Shown in pieces: positions 10,793 to 19,895 of a stretch of DNA of 64,000 nucleotides. The stretch is from DTU052 sp050951725. GTDB taxonomy: Bacteria > Bacillota > Syntrophomonadia > Syntrophomonadales > DTU052. The position numbers were made by a program, and so were the translations under genes. Position 1 is the stretch's first letter. Each line of letters opens with the position of its first letter. The notes below the pieces were generated by a model that searched no databases, was not told the DNA's origin, and saw only the letters and a program-made list of their open reading frames with translations. The DNA is taken from the NCBI GenBank assembly GCA_050951725.1, contig JBMNJO010000024.1, forward strand, positions 248,001 through 312,000, given 5' to 3'.

Positions 10793-11146
10793 CTAATTGA
10801 CAATAGAGGCATATTTTCTTACGATGGATAGAGCTTGGTTAGCGTTCTGCTGTTTGACCACCAGGGTAATCATATAGGTATGATTTTCCATGGGACTGGT
10901 TGCGGTCCAGTTGGGCGCAGGATCAGCAGCCCAGGGACCTTCTACGTCAGCAACTGATTGACTTAATTGAGCAATGCCCAGGGCGTAAGACTTAAGTGAA
11001 TCATCACTGAATAAGCTGAGTTTAGGTATTTTTTCAACCTCTACCGATCTAAAACCGGCTTCTTTTAGTTCTTGGGCCGCAAGCTCAGCCTGCGCTGAGC
11101 TGCCATAATAGGATAAGATGGCCCGCTCTCCGGGAGCGAGGTGCAT
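10793..11146 (-). CDS. Small protein of unknown function
   Basis: A 117-residue protein that I do not recognise. The N-terminal part (ERAILSYYGSSAQAELAAQELKEAGF) reads as a beta-alpha unit of the kind seen in ferredoxin-like or SPOR/GSP17M-like folds. The C-terminus (MITLVVKQQNANQALSIVRKY) gives a second beta-alpha unit. There is no signal peptide or membrane helix. It has a strong ribosome site (AAGGAGG, 8 bases before the ATG at 11146), which supports it being real. It is transcribed alone, against both neighbours. Confidence 0.65.
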   Translation of the reverse strand: MHLAPGERAILSYYGSSAQAELAAQELKEAGFRSVEVEKIPKLSLFSDDSLKSYALGIAQLSQSVADVEGPWAADPAPNWTATSPMENHTYMITLVVKQQNANQALSIVRKYASIVN

Positions 11147-11450
11147 CAGGTGTTCCTCCTTTACTATCAGATCAATCTCTATAGAAAAACGGGGGTTAAC
11201 AGTATTTAATCCATCTCACAAGCTGACCATTAGTAGTCTGATTAACCAAATGGACTTGCCATTTTAAATAGTGTCTTCAAACCGGATTATGATTAATTTA
11301 CCCTCAATATCTGGAAATAAATCAGTAATGGAGAATATTGACCGGATTATTTGAGTGATCCCGTCCTGGACAGTAATAAACAGGTCTGCGAAGCCAAAAC
11401 CTAAATACCAGTAGACGTACTCATTGGTCCCAAATTAGGAGGTAGTATTT
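11147..11450. other. Intergenic region between divergent gene and argS
   Basis: 304 bases with no gene. It must hold the promoters of the minus-strand small gene and of argS, but I see no convincing -35/-10 pair. A 10-base direct repeat ACCGGATTAT occurs at about 11281 and 11341. No T-box core (AGGGTGGNACCGCG-like) is present before argS. Confidence 0.5.
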
Positions 11451-13127
11451 TTGAATTTTATCGAGGATATCAAGCAGCAGTTTCGGGAAGCCATAGATGG
11501 AACCCTGGAGGTCCTGCGGAATAACCAGGAACTGACGTTCGAAGCTATTCCCGAATATGCAATAGAGGTGCCCCGCGAGAGAAATCACGGGGATTTCGCA
11601 GCCAATGTATCAATGCTTATGGCGAAAGAGGCCCGAATGGCTCCCCGTAAGATCGCCGAATTAATTGTGACCCATTTATCACTTGATGAATCTCTGGTGC
11701 GGAAAGTTGAGGTGGCCGGAGCCGGGTTTATAAACTTTTATCTGAATCAGGACTGGCTCTATAAAGTGCCGCCGGTAATACTGGCCATGAAGGATGACTA
11801 TGGCAAGGTAACAAAAAAGAACGGGACGAGAGTTCAGGTAGAATTCGTCAGCGCCAATCCCACCGGTGATCTGCATATGGGAAATGCCCGGGGCGGGGCT
11901 ATCGGCGATACCCTGGCCAACATCCTGGATGCCGCCGGGTACGAGGTGCAGAAAGAGTTCTATATCAATGACGCCGGCAATCAAATTGAATTGTTCGGTG
12001 CCTCATTGGAGGCCCGTTACCTGGAGTTATTGGGCGAACCCTTTAGTATGCCGGAATCCGGTTATGCAGGACAGGACGTGGTTGATACTGTAAAAGAAGC
12101 TATAAATGAATTCGGCGACTGCCTCCTGGAACTCAATACCGAGGACCGCCGGCGGAAACTGACAGGTTTTGCCCTGGAACGAAGGATAGAATACATCAAG
12201 GATACCCTGAGTCGTTTTGGGATTTTTTATGATGTATGGTTTACGGAGAGTACCCTTCATGAGTCCGGGGAGATTTCCGCGGTGATGGAGGAGCTTTTCA
12301 ACAAGGGTTATATTTACGAAAAGGAAGGTGCTAAATGGTTTAAGTCTACGCTTTTCAAAGACGACAAGGACGAGGTCGTTATTAGAAATAACGGCATCCC
12401 CACGTATTTCGCTGCCGACATTGCCTATCACCGCAACAAGTTTGAACGGGGATTTGACTGGGTAATAAACGTATGGGGAGCTGACCACCATGGCCATGTA
12501 GCTCGTATGAAAGGCGCAATGGAAGCCATGGGCTATGATCCCGGACAGTTGGATGTAGTTATCATGCAGCTGGTAAGACTGTACCGGGGCGGAGAAATAG
12601 TGAGGATGTCAAAAAGAACTGGAACCCTGGTTACCCTTGATGAACTGATTGATGAGGTCGGCAAGGATGCAGCCCGGTTCTTTTTTGTAATGCGCAGCCC
12701 TGACAGCCATCTTGACTTTGACCTGGAACTCGCCAAAAAGGAAGGCCAGGAGAATCCAGTTTATTACGCCCAGTATGCTCATGCCCGGATCTGCAGCATC
12801 CTGCGGCAGAGCCAGGCTCAGGGCATCGAGCTTGTGGAAAACACCAACCTTAACGTCCTGAAGGAGCCCGAAGAATTGGAACTTCTGCGAAAACTGGCGG
12901 AGTTTCCTGAAGAGATCAGAGTTGCTGCCAAAACTCTCGCTCCGCAGAGAATTCCTCACTATGTACTCGACCTGGCAGGCCTCTTGCACAGCTTTTACAA
13001 CCACCACCGGGTATTGATCGACGATACTGAGCTGCGAGATGCCAGACTGGTCCTGATGCAGGCAGTAAAGATCACGGTGAGAAACGCCTTAACTGTGCTT
13101 GGGGTGACGGCTCCGGAGAGGATGTAA
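11451..13127 (+). CDS. argS: Arginyl-tRNA synthetase
   Basis: A 558-residue class I aminoacyl-tRNA synthetase that charges tRNA-Arg with arginine. The N-terminal additional domain is followed by the HIGH-type motif HMGN (residues 142-145, after SANPTGDL) and the KMSKS-type motif MSKRTG (from residue 386). The C-terminal DALR anticodon-binding domain is present, with SFYNHHRVL near the end. Length is normal for the family. The start is TTG 11451, placed 8 bases after TAGGAGGT. It is followed by a delta-like gene and pyrG, a common Firmicute neighbourhood. Confidence 0.97.
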   Translation: MNFIEDIKQQFREAIDGTLEVLRNNQELTFEAIPEYAIEVPRERNHGDFAANVSMLMAKEARMAPRKIAELIVTHLSLDESLVRKVEVAGAGFINFYLNQDWLYKVPPVILAMKDDYGKVTKKNGTRVQVEFVSANPTGDLHMGNARGGAIGDTLANILDAAGYEVQKEFYINDAGNQIELFGASLEARYLELLGEPFSMPESGYAGQDVVDTVKEAINEFGDCLLELNTEDRRRKLTGFALERRIEYIKDTLSRFGIFYDVWFTESTLHESGEISAVMEELFNKGYIYEKEGAKWFKSTLFKDDKDEVVIRNNGIPTYFAADIAYHRNKFERGFDWVINVWGADHHGHVARMKGAMEAMGYDPGQLDVVIMQLVRLYRGGEIVRMSKRTGTLVTLDELIDEVGKDAARFFFVMRSPDSHLDFDLELAKKEGQENPVYYAQYAHARICSILRQSQAQGIELVENTNLNVLKEPEELELLRKLAEFPEEIRVAAKTLAPQRIPHYVLDLAGLLHSFYNHHRVLIDDTELRDARLVLMQAVKITVRNALTVLGVTAPERM

Positions 13128-13264
13128 ACTGGTGAAGCCTAATGAATCACAAAAATCCTGATCCTGCAATGCTCCGCCCAGGGGAGATGAAGACCAAACG
13201 GCGGAGGTCGCGAAGCAATCTTGGAATATGATAATCATACCCGGTAAGAAGGAGGCGTTGATTT

Positions 13265-13474
13265 ATGGAAAAAAAGAGTGAGGCTGACTGGGCCTATACT
13301 ATCATCGAGGAAAAGGGGGGTCCGGTTTTTTACCGCGACTTGATCGAAGAAATAATTAAGCGTATGAACAAGCCCAAGGATGCCAAAACCATGGCTTCAA
13401 TCTACACCAGAATCAATATTGATAACCGGCTTAACCATATAGGGGAGGGCTACTGGGTTCTGAGAGAACAGTAG
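13265..13474 (+). CDS. rpoE: Short RNA polymerase delta-like protein (HARE-HTH only)
   Basis: A 69-residue protein consisting of just the N-terminal winged-helix HARE domain of RNA polymerase delta (ADWAYTIIEEKGGPVFYRDLIEEI ... YTRINIDNRLNHIGEGYWVL). The acidic, disordered C-terminal tail that makes up half of the Bacillus delta subunit is absent. The position upstream of pyrG matches rpoE in Bacillus. Start ATG 13265 follows AAGGAGG. The assignment is by domain and position; without the acidic tail its effect on polymerase may differ. Confidence 0.8.
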   Translation: MEKKSEADWAYTIIEEKGGPVFYRDLIEEIIKRMNKPKDAKTMASIYTRINIDNRLNHIGEGYWVLREQ

Positions 13475-13503
13475 ATATTGCTGCAACAGGAGGTCAGCTA
13501 ATA

Positions 13504-14145
13504 ATGAAGATAATCTGGCTGGGCCATGCTTCGTTTTTAATTGAAACAGGTAATACTAGCATAATTACTGACCCATTCGATGAATTAACCGGGTACCGAA
13601 TCCCCAGGATTTCGGCCGACCTCGTCACCGTCAGTCATGGCCATCATGACCATAATACAGTGGATTGGGTTTTGGGGAAACCTCAAATAATATCTTCTCC
13701 TGGAATGACTCAGTTCAGGGATATAGAGATTCTTGGGGTTCCAAGCTTTCATGACCAAAAAAGAGGCCAACTGAGAGGCGAAAACACGATATTTGTATTT
13801 AAGGCCGAAGATCTGGTGATATGTCACCTGGGCGACCTTGGTCATCTGCTGAACCCTGATCAACTGGAGGCTATAGGGAAGGTGGATGTCCTTCTTGTTC
13901 CGGTTGGAGGCACCTATACCATTTCTGCCGATGAGGCGGTGGAAGTGGTCAGCCTCATCAAGCCGCGGGTAACCATTCCCATGCATTATAAAACCCCGCC
14001 CTGTACTATTGATGTGGTTCCGGCAGAAGATTTTATCCAGCACTACGATCAGGTTGCCAAGCTCCCTTATCTGGAGCTATCCAGTCAAGAGACTGACCCA
14101 TTGCCGGAGGTGGTTGTTCTGGACTATTCTTACATTGACCACTGA
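13504..14145 (+). CDS. Metallo-beta-lactamase-fold hydrolase (UPF0173-like)
   Basis: A 213-residue protein of the UPF0173 metal-dependent hydrolase group. It starts with MKIIWLGHASFLIE and has TDPF, the metal motif HGHHDH (residues about 45-50), HLGDLGH and a late PMHYKTPP strand. Substrate is unknown. The gene follows the delta-like gene by 29 bases with a good AGGAGG site and precedes pyrG by 61 bases. Confidence 0.88.
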   Translation: MKIIWLGHASFLIETGNTSIITDPFDELTGYRIPRISADLVTVSHGHHDHNTVDWVLGKPQIISSPGMTQFRDIEILGVPSFHDQKRGQLRGENTIFVFKAEDLVICHLGDLGHLLNPDQLEAIGKVDVLLVPVGGTYTISADEAVEVVSLIKPRVTIPMHYKTPPCTIDVVPAEDFIQHYDQVAKLPYLELSSQETDPLPEVVVLDYSYIDH

Positions 14146-14206
14146 GGGTTGAAGAGATACAATGCCAAAGGATTGTTGTTTGGAAGATGAAAGCGAGGGA
14201 CTTTAA

Positions 14207-15802
14207 TTGCCAAAATTCATATTTGTAACCGGCGGAGTGGTCTCTTCATTAGGGAAAGGAATTACAGCTGCCTCGCTTGGTCGACTGCTTAAGAGCCGTG
14301 GCCTTAAAGTTGCACTGCAAAAATTCGATCCCTACATAAATGTGGACCCGGGAACAATGAGTCCGTACCAACATGGAGAGGTATTTGTTACCGAGGATGG
14401 AGCCGAGACTGATCTTGATGTAGGACACTACGAAAGATTTATTGACGAAAACATGCCCCGGCATGCGAATGTTACCACGGGCCAGATTTATAAGAGCGTA
14501 CTCGATAAAGAAAGACGCGGAGACTACCTGGGACAGACAGTACAGGTAATCCCCCATATTACAAATGAGATCAAAGAACGCATAACCCAGATCCAGCACA
14601 CCACCCAGGTGGATGTAATCATATCCGAGATCGGGGGAACGGTAGGCGATATTGAATCCCTGCCATTTCTGGAAGCTATTCGCCAGCTTAAGAGTGAACT
14701 GGGCAAAGAAAATGTACTTTACATTCATGTGACTCTGATTCCTTTTATCAAAGCTGCGGGTGAGTTAAAAACCAAACCCAGTCAGCACAGTGTAAAAGAA
14801 TTGCGCAGCATCGGGATAAATCCTGACATCCTGGTATGTCGAACCGAAAAGGAACTTTCCCGGGAGCTAAAAGCCAAACTGGCCCTTTTCTGTGACGTCG
14901 AAGGGGATGCAGTTATTCAATGCATAGATGCCAAATCAATTTATGAGGTCCCCCTCATTCTGGCGGAGGAAGGATTGGACAACATTGTAATCCGGATGCT
15001 CGGCCTGGAGTGCTCCGAAGGAGACCTGGCCGACTGGCGCGAGTTGGTGCGCAGGATCAATAACCCCCGGGGTAAGGTAACTATCGGTCTGGTGGGTAAA
15101 TATGTGGAACTGCAGGATGCTTATCTCAGTATTGCAGAATCCCTTCACCACGCTGGAATCCATCACCAGGAACTGGTTGAAATAAAGTGGATCTATGCCG
15201 AGGATCTGGAGAAAAGCGGGACTGGAATGCTGGAGGGCTTAGATGGCATCCTGGTTCCAGGCGGGTTTGGAGAACGCGGTGTCGAAGGCAAGATCATGGC
15301 TGCTGGTTATGCCAGGGAAAACGGAATCCCTTATCTGGGGATCTGCTTGGGATTGCAGTGTGCGGTTATTGAATTTGCCCGGCATGTCTGTAACATGCCG
15401 GATGCCAATAGTTCGGAATTCAATCCGAAAACCCCATATCCTGTGATCGACCTTATGCTGGAACAGACCAGTGTGATTGAGAAGGGTGGGACCATGAGAT
15501 TAGGTCAGTACCCCTGCCGGTTGGTCCCGGGCACCAGGGCCATGGAAGCCTACGGTCAGGAGGAGATTGTAGAAAGGCACCGCCATCGCTACGAGTTTAA
15601 CAACCAGTTTAAGGAACAGCTGGTTGCCGGCGGGCTCAAGATCAGTGGCATATCACCGGACGGGAAACTGGTGGAGATGATTGAGTTGCCGGATCATCCA
15701 TGGTTTGTGACCTGTCAATTCCATCCCGAGTTTAAATCCCGACCCAATCACCCGCATCCTCTCTTTCGGGATTTTGTGGGGGCGGCCCAAAAAAGAAGAT
15801 AA
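14207..15802 (+). CDS. pyrG: CTP synthase
   Basis: A 531-residue enzyme making CTP from UTP, ATP and glutamine. The N-terminal synthetase domain has GGVVSSLGKGITAASLG. The C-terminal class I glutamine amidotransferase domain has the nucleophile Cys380 in GICLGLQC, and the His-Glu pair in QFHPEFKS. Length is normal. The start is TTG 14207, six bases after GAGGGA. A strong terminator follows at 15812. Confidence 0.97.
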   Translation: MPKFIFVTGGVVSSLGKGITAASLGRLLKSRGLKVALQKFDPYINVDPGTMSPYQHGEVFVTEDGAETDLDVGHYERFIDENMPRHANVTTGQIYKSVLDKERRGDYLGQTVQVIPHITNEIKERITQIQHTTQVDVIISEIGGTVGDIESLPFLEAIRQLKSELGKENVLYIHVTLIPFIKAAGELKTKPSQHSVKELRSIGINPDILVCRTEKELSRELKAKLALFCDVEGDAVIQCIDAKSIYEVPLILAEEGLDNIVIRMLGLECSEGDLADWRELVRRINNPRGKVTIGLVGKYVELQDAYLSIAESLHHAGIHHQELVEIKWIYAEDLEKSGTGMLEGLDGILVPGGFGERGVEGKIMAAGYARENGIPYLGICLGLQCAVIEFARHVCNMPDANSSEFNPKTPYPVIDLMLEQTSVIEKGGTMRLGQYPCRLVPGTRAMEAYGQEEIVERHRHRYEFNNQFKEQLVAGGLKISGISPDGKLVEMIELPDHPWFVTCQFHPEFKSRPNHPHPLFRDFVGAAQKRR

Positions 15803-15811
15803 AGAAATACC

Positions 15812-15850
15812 AGAGGGTTCAGTTCCAAGCAAACTGAACCCTCTTTCACT
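15812..15850 (+). terminator. Rho-independent terminator after pyrG
   Basis: A perfect 13-bp stem (AGAGGGTTCAGTT / AACTGAACCCTCT) with a 7-base loop, 9 bases after the pyrG stop and followed by TTTCACTT. Confidence 0.8.
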
Positions 15851-15973
15851 TATAACTCACACGTCATTTCCTCCCTGGTAAGTACGATTCAGAATACCCT
15901 TAAGCGACTATAGCCCAAATCTGCGATGAATACTTTAAACTTTGGGGGAAGTGTGGGGCGTTAATATCCCGGA

Positions 15974-17152
15974 TTAAAGCAATTCGACCACCGTAGCAAC
16001 CGCTGGTCCGCCGCCGGCGCAGAGCGAGGCTACTCCGTATTTGACCTGCCGTCTTCTCATCTCGTGGATCAGGGTCACTATAAGGCGTACTCCTGTTTGT
16101 CCGACCGGATGACCTAACGAGATGCCGGAACCGTTTACGTTGATGATGCTCTTATCGATTTTCAGCTCGCGGTTGCAGGCAATTACCTGAGCGGCAAAGG
16201 CCTCGTTCAATTCCCACAGATCAATATCTTCTTTGGTTAACCCGGCGAACTTCAGGGCTTTTTGGACTGCGGGAACTACACCGAGACCCATAATCTTGGG
16301 GTCAACTGCTCCTGATGCAGTGCTGACTATCTTGGCCAGCGGTTTAAGACCAAGTTCATCTGCCTTTTCCCGGTGAGTGATAACAATAGCCGCACCCGCA
16401 TCATTCAAGCCGGAGGCATTACCGGCAGTGACGGTTCCATCCTTCTTGAAGGCCGGCTTCAGCTTGGCCATTGTCTCCAGATTTGCATCAGCCCGGGGAT
16501 GCTCATCAATCTCAAATACTTTGGTTCCCTTCTTGGTCTTGATCTCAACCGGCACGATCTCCTCTTTAAACCGGCCCTCTGCAATAGCAGCACAGGCACG
16601 CTGGTTGCTCATAAGCGCCCATTCGTCCTGTTCTTCCCGGCTGATATTGTACATCTCAGCCAGGTTTTCTGCGGTTATCCCCATATGATAATTGTTGAAC
16701 GCGTCATTCAGACCGTCATAAATCAGCTGATCAATGAAGGGTGCATCACCCATCCTCAACCCCTGCCGGGCTTTTTGCACCATATAAACACAGTTGCTCA
16801 TGCTCTCGTAACCAACAGCCATACCTATATCGATTTTGTTCAAAAGAATCTGCTGGCTGATAATTTCTGCGGCGCGCATTGATGATGGGCACTGCTGGTT
16901 GATGGTCACTCCTATTGTTTCCACCGGGCAACCCATGCCCAGACACACCTGACGTCCGGTGTTGCCCTTATTGCCTCCCTGGTATACGTGACCGGCCGCG
17001 ACTTCATCAACCAGATCGGGGCTAACCCCGGCTTTTTCCAGAGCTGCCTTACCGGCAATTATGCCAAGCTCAACGGCGCTAAGACTGCTGAGGCTCCCCA
17101 AGTAATCGCCAATCGCTGTCCTGGCAGCACCTACGATAACAACTTCTCTCAT
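15974..17152 (-). CDS. Acetyl-CoA acetyltransferase (thiolase)
   Basis: A 392-residue thiolase family enzyme catalysing reversible condensation of two acetyl-CoA to acetoacetyl-CoA or thiolysis of longer ketoacyl-CoA. It starts MREVVIVGAARTAIG. The acyl-accepting cysteine is Cys88 in NQQCPSSMRA; the more usual context is CGSG or CASG, so the loop is diverged. The His in GHPVGQTG and the second catalytic Cys in SLCAGGGPA are intact. I start at ATG 17152 (AGGAGG ten bases upstream) rather than at an in-frame ATG 29 codons earlier. It stands alone on the minus strand with no other beta-oxidation gene nearby. Confidence 0.92.
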   Translation of the reverse strand: MREVVIVGAARTAIGDYLGSLSSLSAVELGIIAGKAALEKAGVSPDLVDEVAAGHVYQGGNKGNTGRQVCLGMGCPVETIGVTINQQCPSSMRAAEIISQQILLNKIDIGMAVGYESMSNCVYMVQKARQGLRMGDAPFIDQLIYDGLNDAFNNYHMGITAENLAEMYNISREEQDEWALMSNQRACAAIAEGRFKEEIVPVEIKTKKGTKVFEIDEHPRADANLETMAKLKPAFKKDGTVTAGNASGLNDAGAAIVITHREKADELGLKPLAKIVSTASGAVDPKIMGLGVVPAVQKALKFAGLTKEDIDLWELNEAFAAQVIACNRELKIDKSIINVNGSGISLGHPVGQTGVRLIVTLIHEMRRRQVKYGVASLCAGGGPAVATVVELL

Positions 17153-17518
17153 CCCATTACCTCCTCTAAGCTTGCAGAATTGGGTATAATCAAATTGGGA
17201 CCTTAAGTTATCACCTCCTGCTTGCAGATACACTTGCATGTGTAATAAGGTTTGATCAAGCGCTTTTATTATGTTGGGAAGAGTACCCCCTACTACCTAT
17301 GTGTGAAGTAGTTTTCGGACAGAAGTTAAGTCAAACCACAGAGAACTTTACAAACACTGGTAACCTGGGAAGTTGTAGTAAGTATTCGAGCTTTAGGTCT
17401 TTATTTCCTGCAAGGACTGAATATCACTTAAATGGGTTATTTTGTTCAAAGGAATCTTTACAAGGGTACATAGAACTCGTAATTCACACATTCATTTTAT
17501 TGAAAGCGAAGGATAACC
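17153..17518. other. Divergent intergenic region between thiolase and FemX-like genes
   Basis: 366 bases with no gene. It separates two divergent transcription units and should hold both promoters. TATAAT-like strings occur (for example near 17183) but none has a fitting -35 box. A short palindrome TTGATCAA lies near 17252. Confidence 0.45.
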
Positions 17519-18607
17519 ATGATCAGCGTTAGAGTTGTCGATCGATCACAAATTGAAGACTATCAGCATTTCGTATCCACCCACCCTAAAGGGCACATAC
17601 TCCAGACCCGGGAATGGGGTGAGGTCAAGCGGAGCATGGGATGGGTGCCCCTGCCGGTTGCGTTATTTGATGATGGGCAAATCAAAGCTGCCATATTGAT
17701 TTTAAAGAGGAAACTGCCCATTCCAGGGATCAGCAAGTCAATCTTTTACGCTCCACGGGGACCGGTAGCGGATATTCATGACCAGGTTTTACTGGACCAG
17801 CTATTTAATGGTTTACATACACTTGCCAAAGAGCATGGGGCGATCTTTCTCAAGATTGACCCGGATATCGAGCATTCGGATGAAACCTTCAAGAGGTATC
17901 TTATATCCAGGGGTTTCAAAAAGACCAGTACCGCCGAGGGTTTTGAGGGGGTACAGCCAACCTGTGTTTTCCGCCTGGATGTTGCGCCGGACGAGAAACA
18001 GCTGCTGGAACAGATGGCTTCCAAAACCAGGTATAATATCCGCCTGGCCCAGAGAAAAGGGGTGGTTGTACGCGATACCACCGACAAGCATGATCTGGAG
18101 AGTTTTTATCAGATTCTGAAGGAGACCGCAGAACGGGATCGGTTCCTGATCCGGGCTTATTCTTATTTTGAGGAGATATGGGATCAGCTGGTGGAGCGCG
18201 GCAAGGCCAAACTGTTTATGGCAGAATACCAGGGCCATGATATTGCCGGGACTCTTGCTTTTATACTGGGAGACAAGGCCTGGTACATCTACGGAGCATC
18301 AAGCAACGAATTCCGTAATGTAATGCCCAACTACCTGCTGCAGTGGACCATGATCAAGTGGGCCAAGGATAATGGGTGCACCCTGTACGATTTCCGGGGG
18401 GTTTCCGGTGATTTGTCGGAGGATAACCCCTTGTACGGCCTCTACCGTTTCAAGAAAGGATTTGCCGCCACATTTACTGAGTTCATCGGCGAGTGGGACC
18501 TGGTTTACTCTCCTGTTTTCTATTGGTTATGGACCTGTGTACTTCCCATTTACTACAAGACCGTCAGACGAGTCATCAGCTGGAGGAAAAAACTGACCGA
18601 TGATTGA
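17519..18607 (+). CDS. FemX/FemAB-like peptidyltransferase
   Basis: A 362-residue protein of the FemAB/MprF-related double-GNAT family. FemX-type enzymes use aminoacyl-tRNA to add amino acids to the stem-peptide Lys of lipid II. Visible family signatures are the N-terminal HILQTREWGEVKRSMGW, the middle MASKTRYNIRLAQRKGV and the C-terminal YDFRGVSGD...LYRFKKGFAATFTEFIGEWDL. No coiled-coil insertion is obvious. Start ATG 17519 follows GCGAAGGA. It overlaps the racemase-like gene by 8 bases, so the pair is translationally coupled and probably acts in peptidoglycan cross-bridge synthesis. The amino acid used cannot be read from sequence. Confidence 0.85.
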   Translation: MISVRVVDRSQIEDYQHFVSTHPKGHILQTREWGEVKRSMGWVPLPVALFDDGQIKAAILILKRKLPIPGISKSIFYAPRGPVADIHDQVLLDQLFNGLHTLAKEHGAIFLKIDPDIEHSDETFKRYLISRGFKKTSTAEGFEGVQPTCVFRLDVAPDEKQLLEQMASKTRYNIRLAQRKGVVVRDTTDKHDLESFYQILKETAERDRFLIRAYSYFEEIWDQLVERGKAKLFMAEYQGHDIAGTLAFILGDKAWYIYGASSNEFRNVMPNYLLQWTMIKWAKDNGCTLYDFRGVSGDLSEDNPLYGLYRFKKGFAATFTEFIGEWDLVYSPVFYWLWTCVLPIYYKTVRRVISWRKKLTDD

Positions 18608-19799
18608 ATGGACCCCCAATGTTGATAAATGGATTGAGGTTGATATTGATGCAATCAGCCATAACCTGCAGGAGATAAGGCGAAAAATGCAGGCCGGGAC
18701 TCGACTCATGGCGGTAGTCAAAGCCAATGCCTATGGGCTGGGAGCAGTATCGGTTACCAGGGAACTTATTAAACTGGGAGTAGACCTGTTTGGTGTCACT
18801 TTCCTGAGCGAGGCCATGCAATTGAGGGATAATGGGGTGAACGAAGACATATTGGTCTTTTCACCCCTGCTTTATGAGGATTACAAAACAGCCATTCAAA
18901 ATGACCTCTCAGTAACAGTCGGTTCGGCCGGGGATCTGGATTTGGTCGTAAAGGCGGCGGAACAGGTGGGGAAAAAGGCCCGTATACACATCAAGGTAGA
19001 TACTGGCTTGGGACGGTTTGGCTTGGCAGTGGGAGAAACCCTGCCAGTTGCCAGAGAGGCTCACGCCTGCGAAGTAATAATACTGGAAGGTATCTTTACT
19101 CACTTTGCTGAAGCCACCGAAGACTCCTATACCATCAGGCAATTTGAAAGCTTCCGTTCCTTGTTGGAAGATCTTGAGCAGCAAGGTATAACAATTCCTT
19201 TACGGCACTGCTGTGGCAGCAGTGCTTTTTTGCGTCATCCGCATATGCACCTTGATGTGGTGAGGATTGGGACCATTCTGTACGGCCAGTTCCCGGCCGG
19301 TAAAAACATACCTGATGTCAGCTTAAAAGAGTGCTATCATTTTAAAGCCCGTATCACGGCAATTCGTCATTTCAATAAGGGCAGTTATCTGGGCTATTAC
19401 CGCACCTACAGGTTGCCGAAGGATAGCAGGGTAGCAGTTATACCTGTTGGACTGGTTGATGGTTTTGGCGTGGAAGCTATGCCTAAACCATCGGGATGGA
19501 TTGACCTGTTGAAGATGGGGGTAAAACTGGCGGCCTCTTTTTTGAACCTCAACCGGACAACCCTTGCGGCAGTCATTAAGAAGCAGCGTATTTACATACG
19601 CGGCAAGACGTTTATGCAGTTTTGTCTCGCCGAAGTACCTTCCGGGCTTGAGATCCAAGCCGGAGATGTATTGGAACTGCCGGTAAAGAGAACCCTTGCA
19701 TCTCTGGCTGTTCCGCGCTTTTATCTTAGAGGAGAACAGTATAGAGCGGATGGTTTTGATCCACTGGTTCATAGAAGCCCGGAATCGACCGTAGAATAA
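18600..19799 (+). CDS. Diverged alanine racemase-family PLP enzyme
   Basis: A 399-residue fold-III PLP enzyme. The PLP lysine context is VVKANAYGLG (residues about 39-48), as in alanine racemase. The substrate-side His/Arg region (HIKVDTGLGRFG) and a tyrosine-bearing GYYRTYRL element are present. Other hallmarks differ: the usual GYADGY is GLVDGFG, and the usual CMDQ loop is FMQFCLAE. It could be a true alanine racemase or a racemase for another amino acid. The 8-base overlap with the FemX-like gene ties it to cell-wall precursor supply. Confidence 0.8.
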   Translation: MIEWTPNVDKWIEVDIDAISHNLQEIRRKMQAGTRLMAVVKANAYGLGAVSVTRELIKLGVDLFGVTFLSEAMQLRDNGVNEDILVFSPLLYEDYKTAIQNDLSVTVGSAGDLDLVVKAAEQVGKKARIHIKVDTGLGRFGLAVGETLPVAREAHACEVIILEGIFTHFAEATEDSYTIRQFESFRSLLEDLEQQGITIPLRHCCGSSAFLRHPHMHLDVVRIGTILYGQFPAGKNIPDVSLKECYHFKARITAIRHFNKGSYLGYYRTYRLPKDSRVAVIPVGLVDGFGVEAMPKPSGWIDLLKMGVKLAASFLNLNRTTLAAVIKKQRIYIRGKTFMQFCLAEVPSGLEIQAGDVLELPVKRTLASLAVPRFYLRGEQYRADGFDPLVHRSPESTVE

Positions 19800-19830
19800 A
19801 GAGGGAACGGTAAATAATTTTGGCCTCTAG

Positions 19831-19859
19831 GGAGGAAATTAAATACAATTATTGAATCA
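19831..19859 (+). promoter_or_regulatory. Sigma-H-like promoter of spo0F
   Basis: GGAGGAAAT (19831-19839) matches the sigma-H -35 consensus RNAGGAWWW fully. After exactly 11 bases, ATTGAATCA (19851-19859) matches RNNGAATWW at all but one position. The start codon is 37 bases downstream. spo0F of B. subtilis is known to use a sigma-H promoter. Confidence 0.6.
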
Positions 19860-19895
19860 GTTACTATACACAATTGTTGGCGGAGGTATTGAGGT

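Noticed and set aside
11147..11450. T-box riboswitch before argS
   Set aside because: No AGGGTGGNACCGCG-like core, and no antiterminator/terminator pair found.
13172..13206. CTCCGCC / GGCGGAG stem between argS and the delta-like gene
   Set aside because: Seven pairs with a 21-base loop and no T-run; too weak to call a terminator or RNA element.
17182..17190. TATAAT upstream of the FemX-like gene
   Set aside because: No -35 element at 15-19 bases, and more than 330 bases from the gene.
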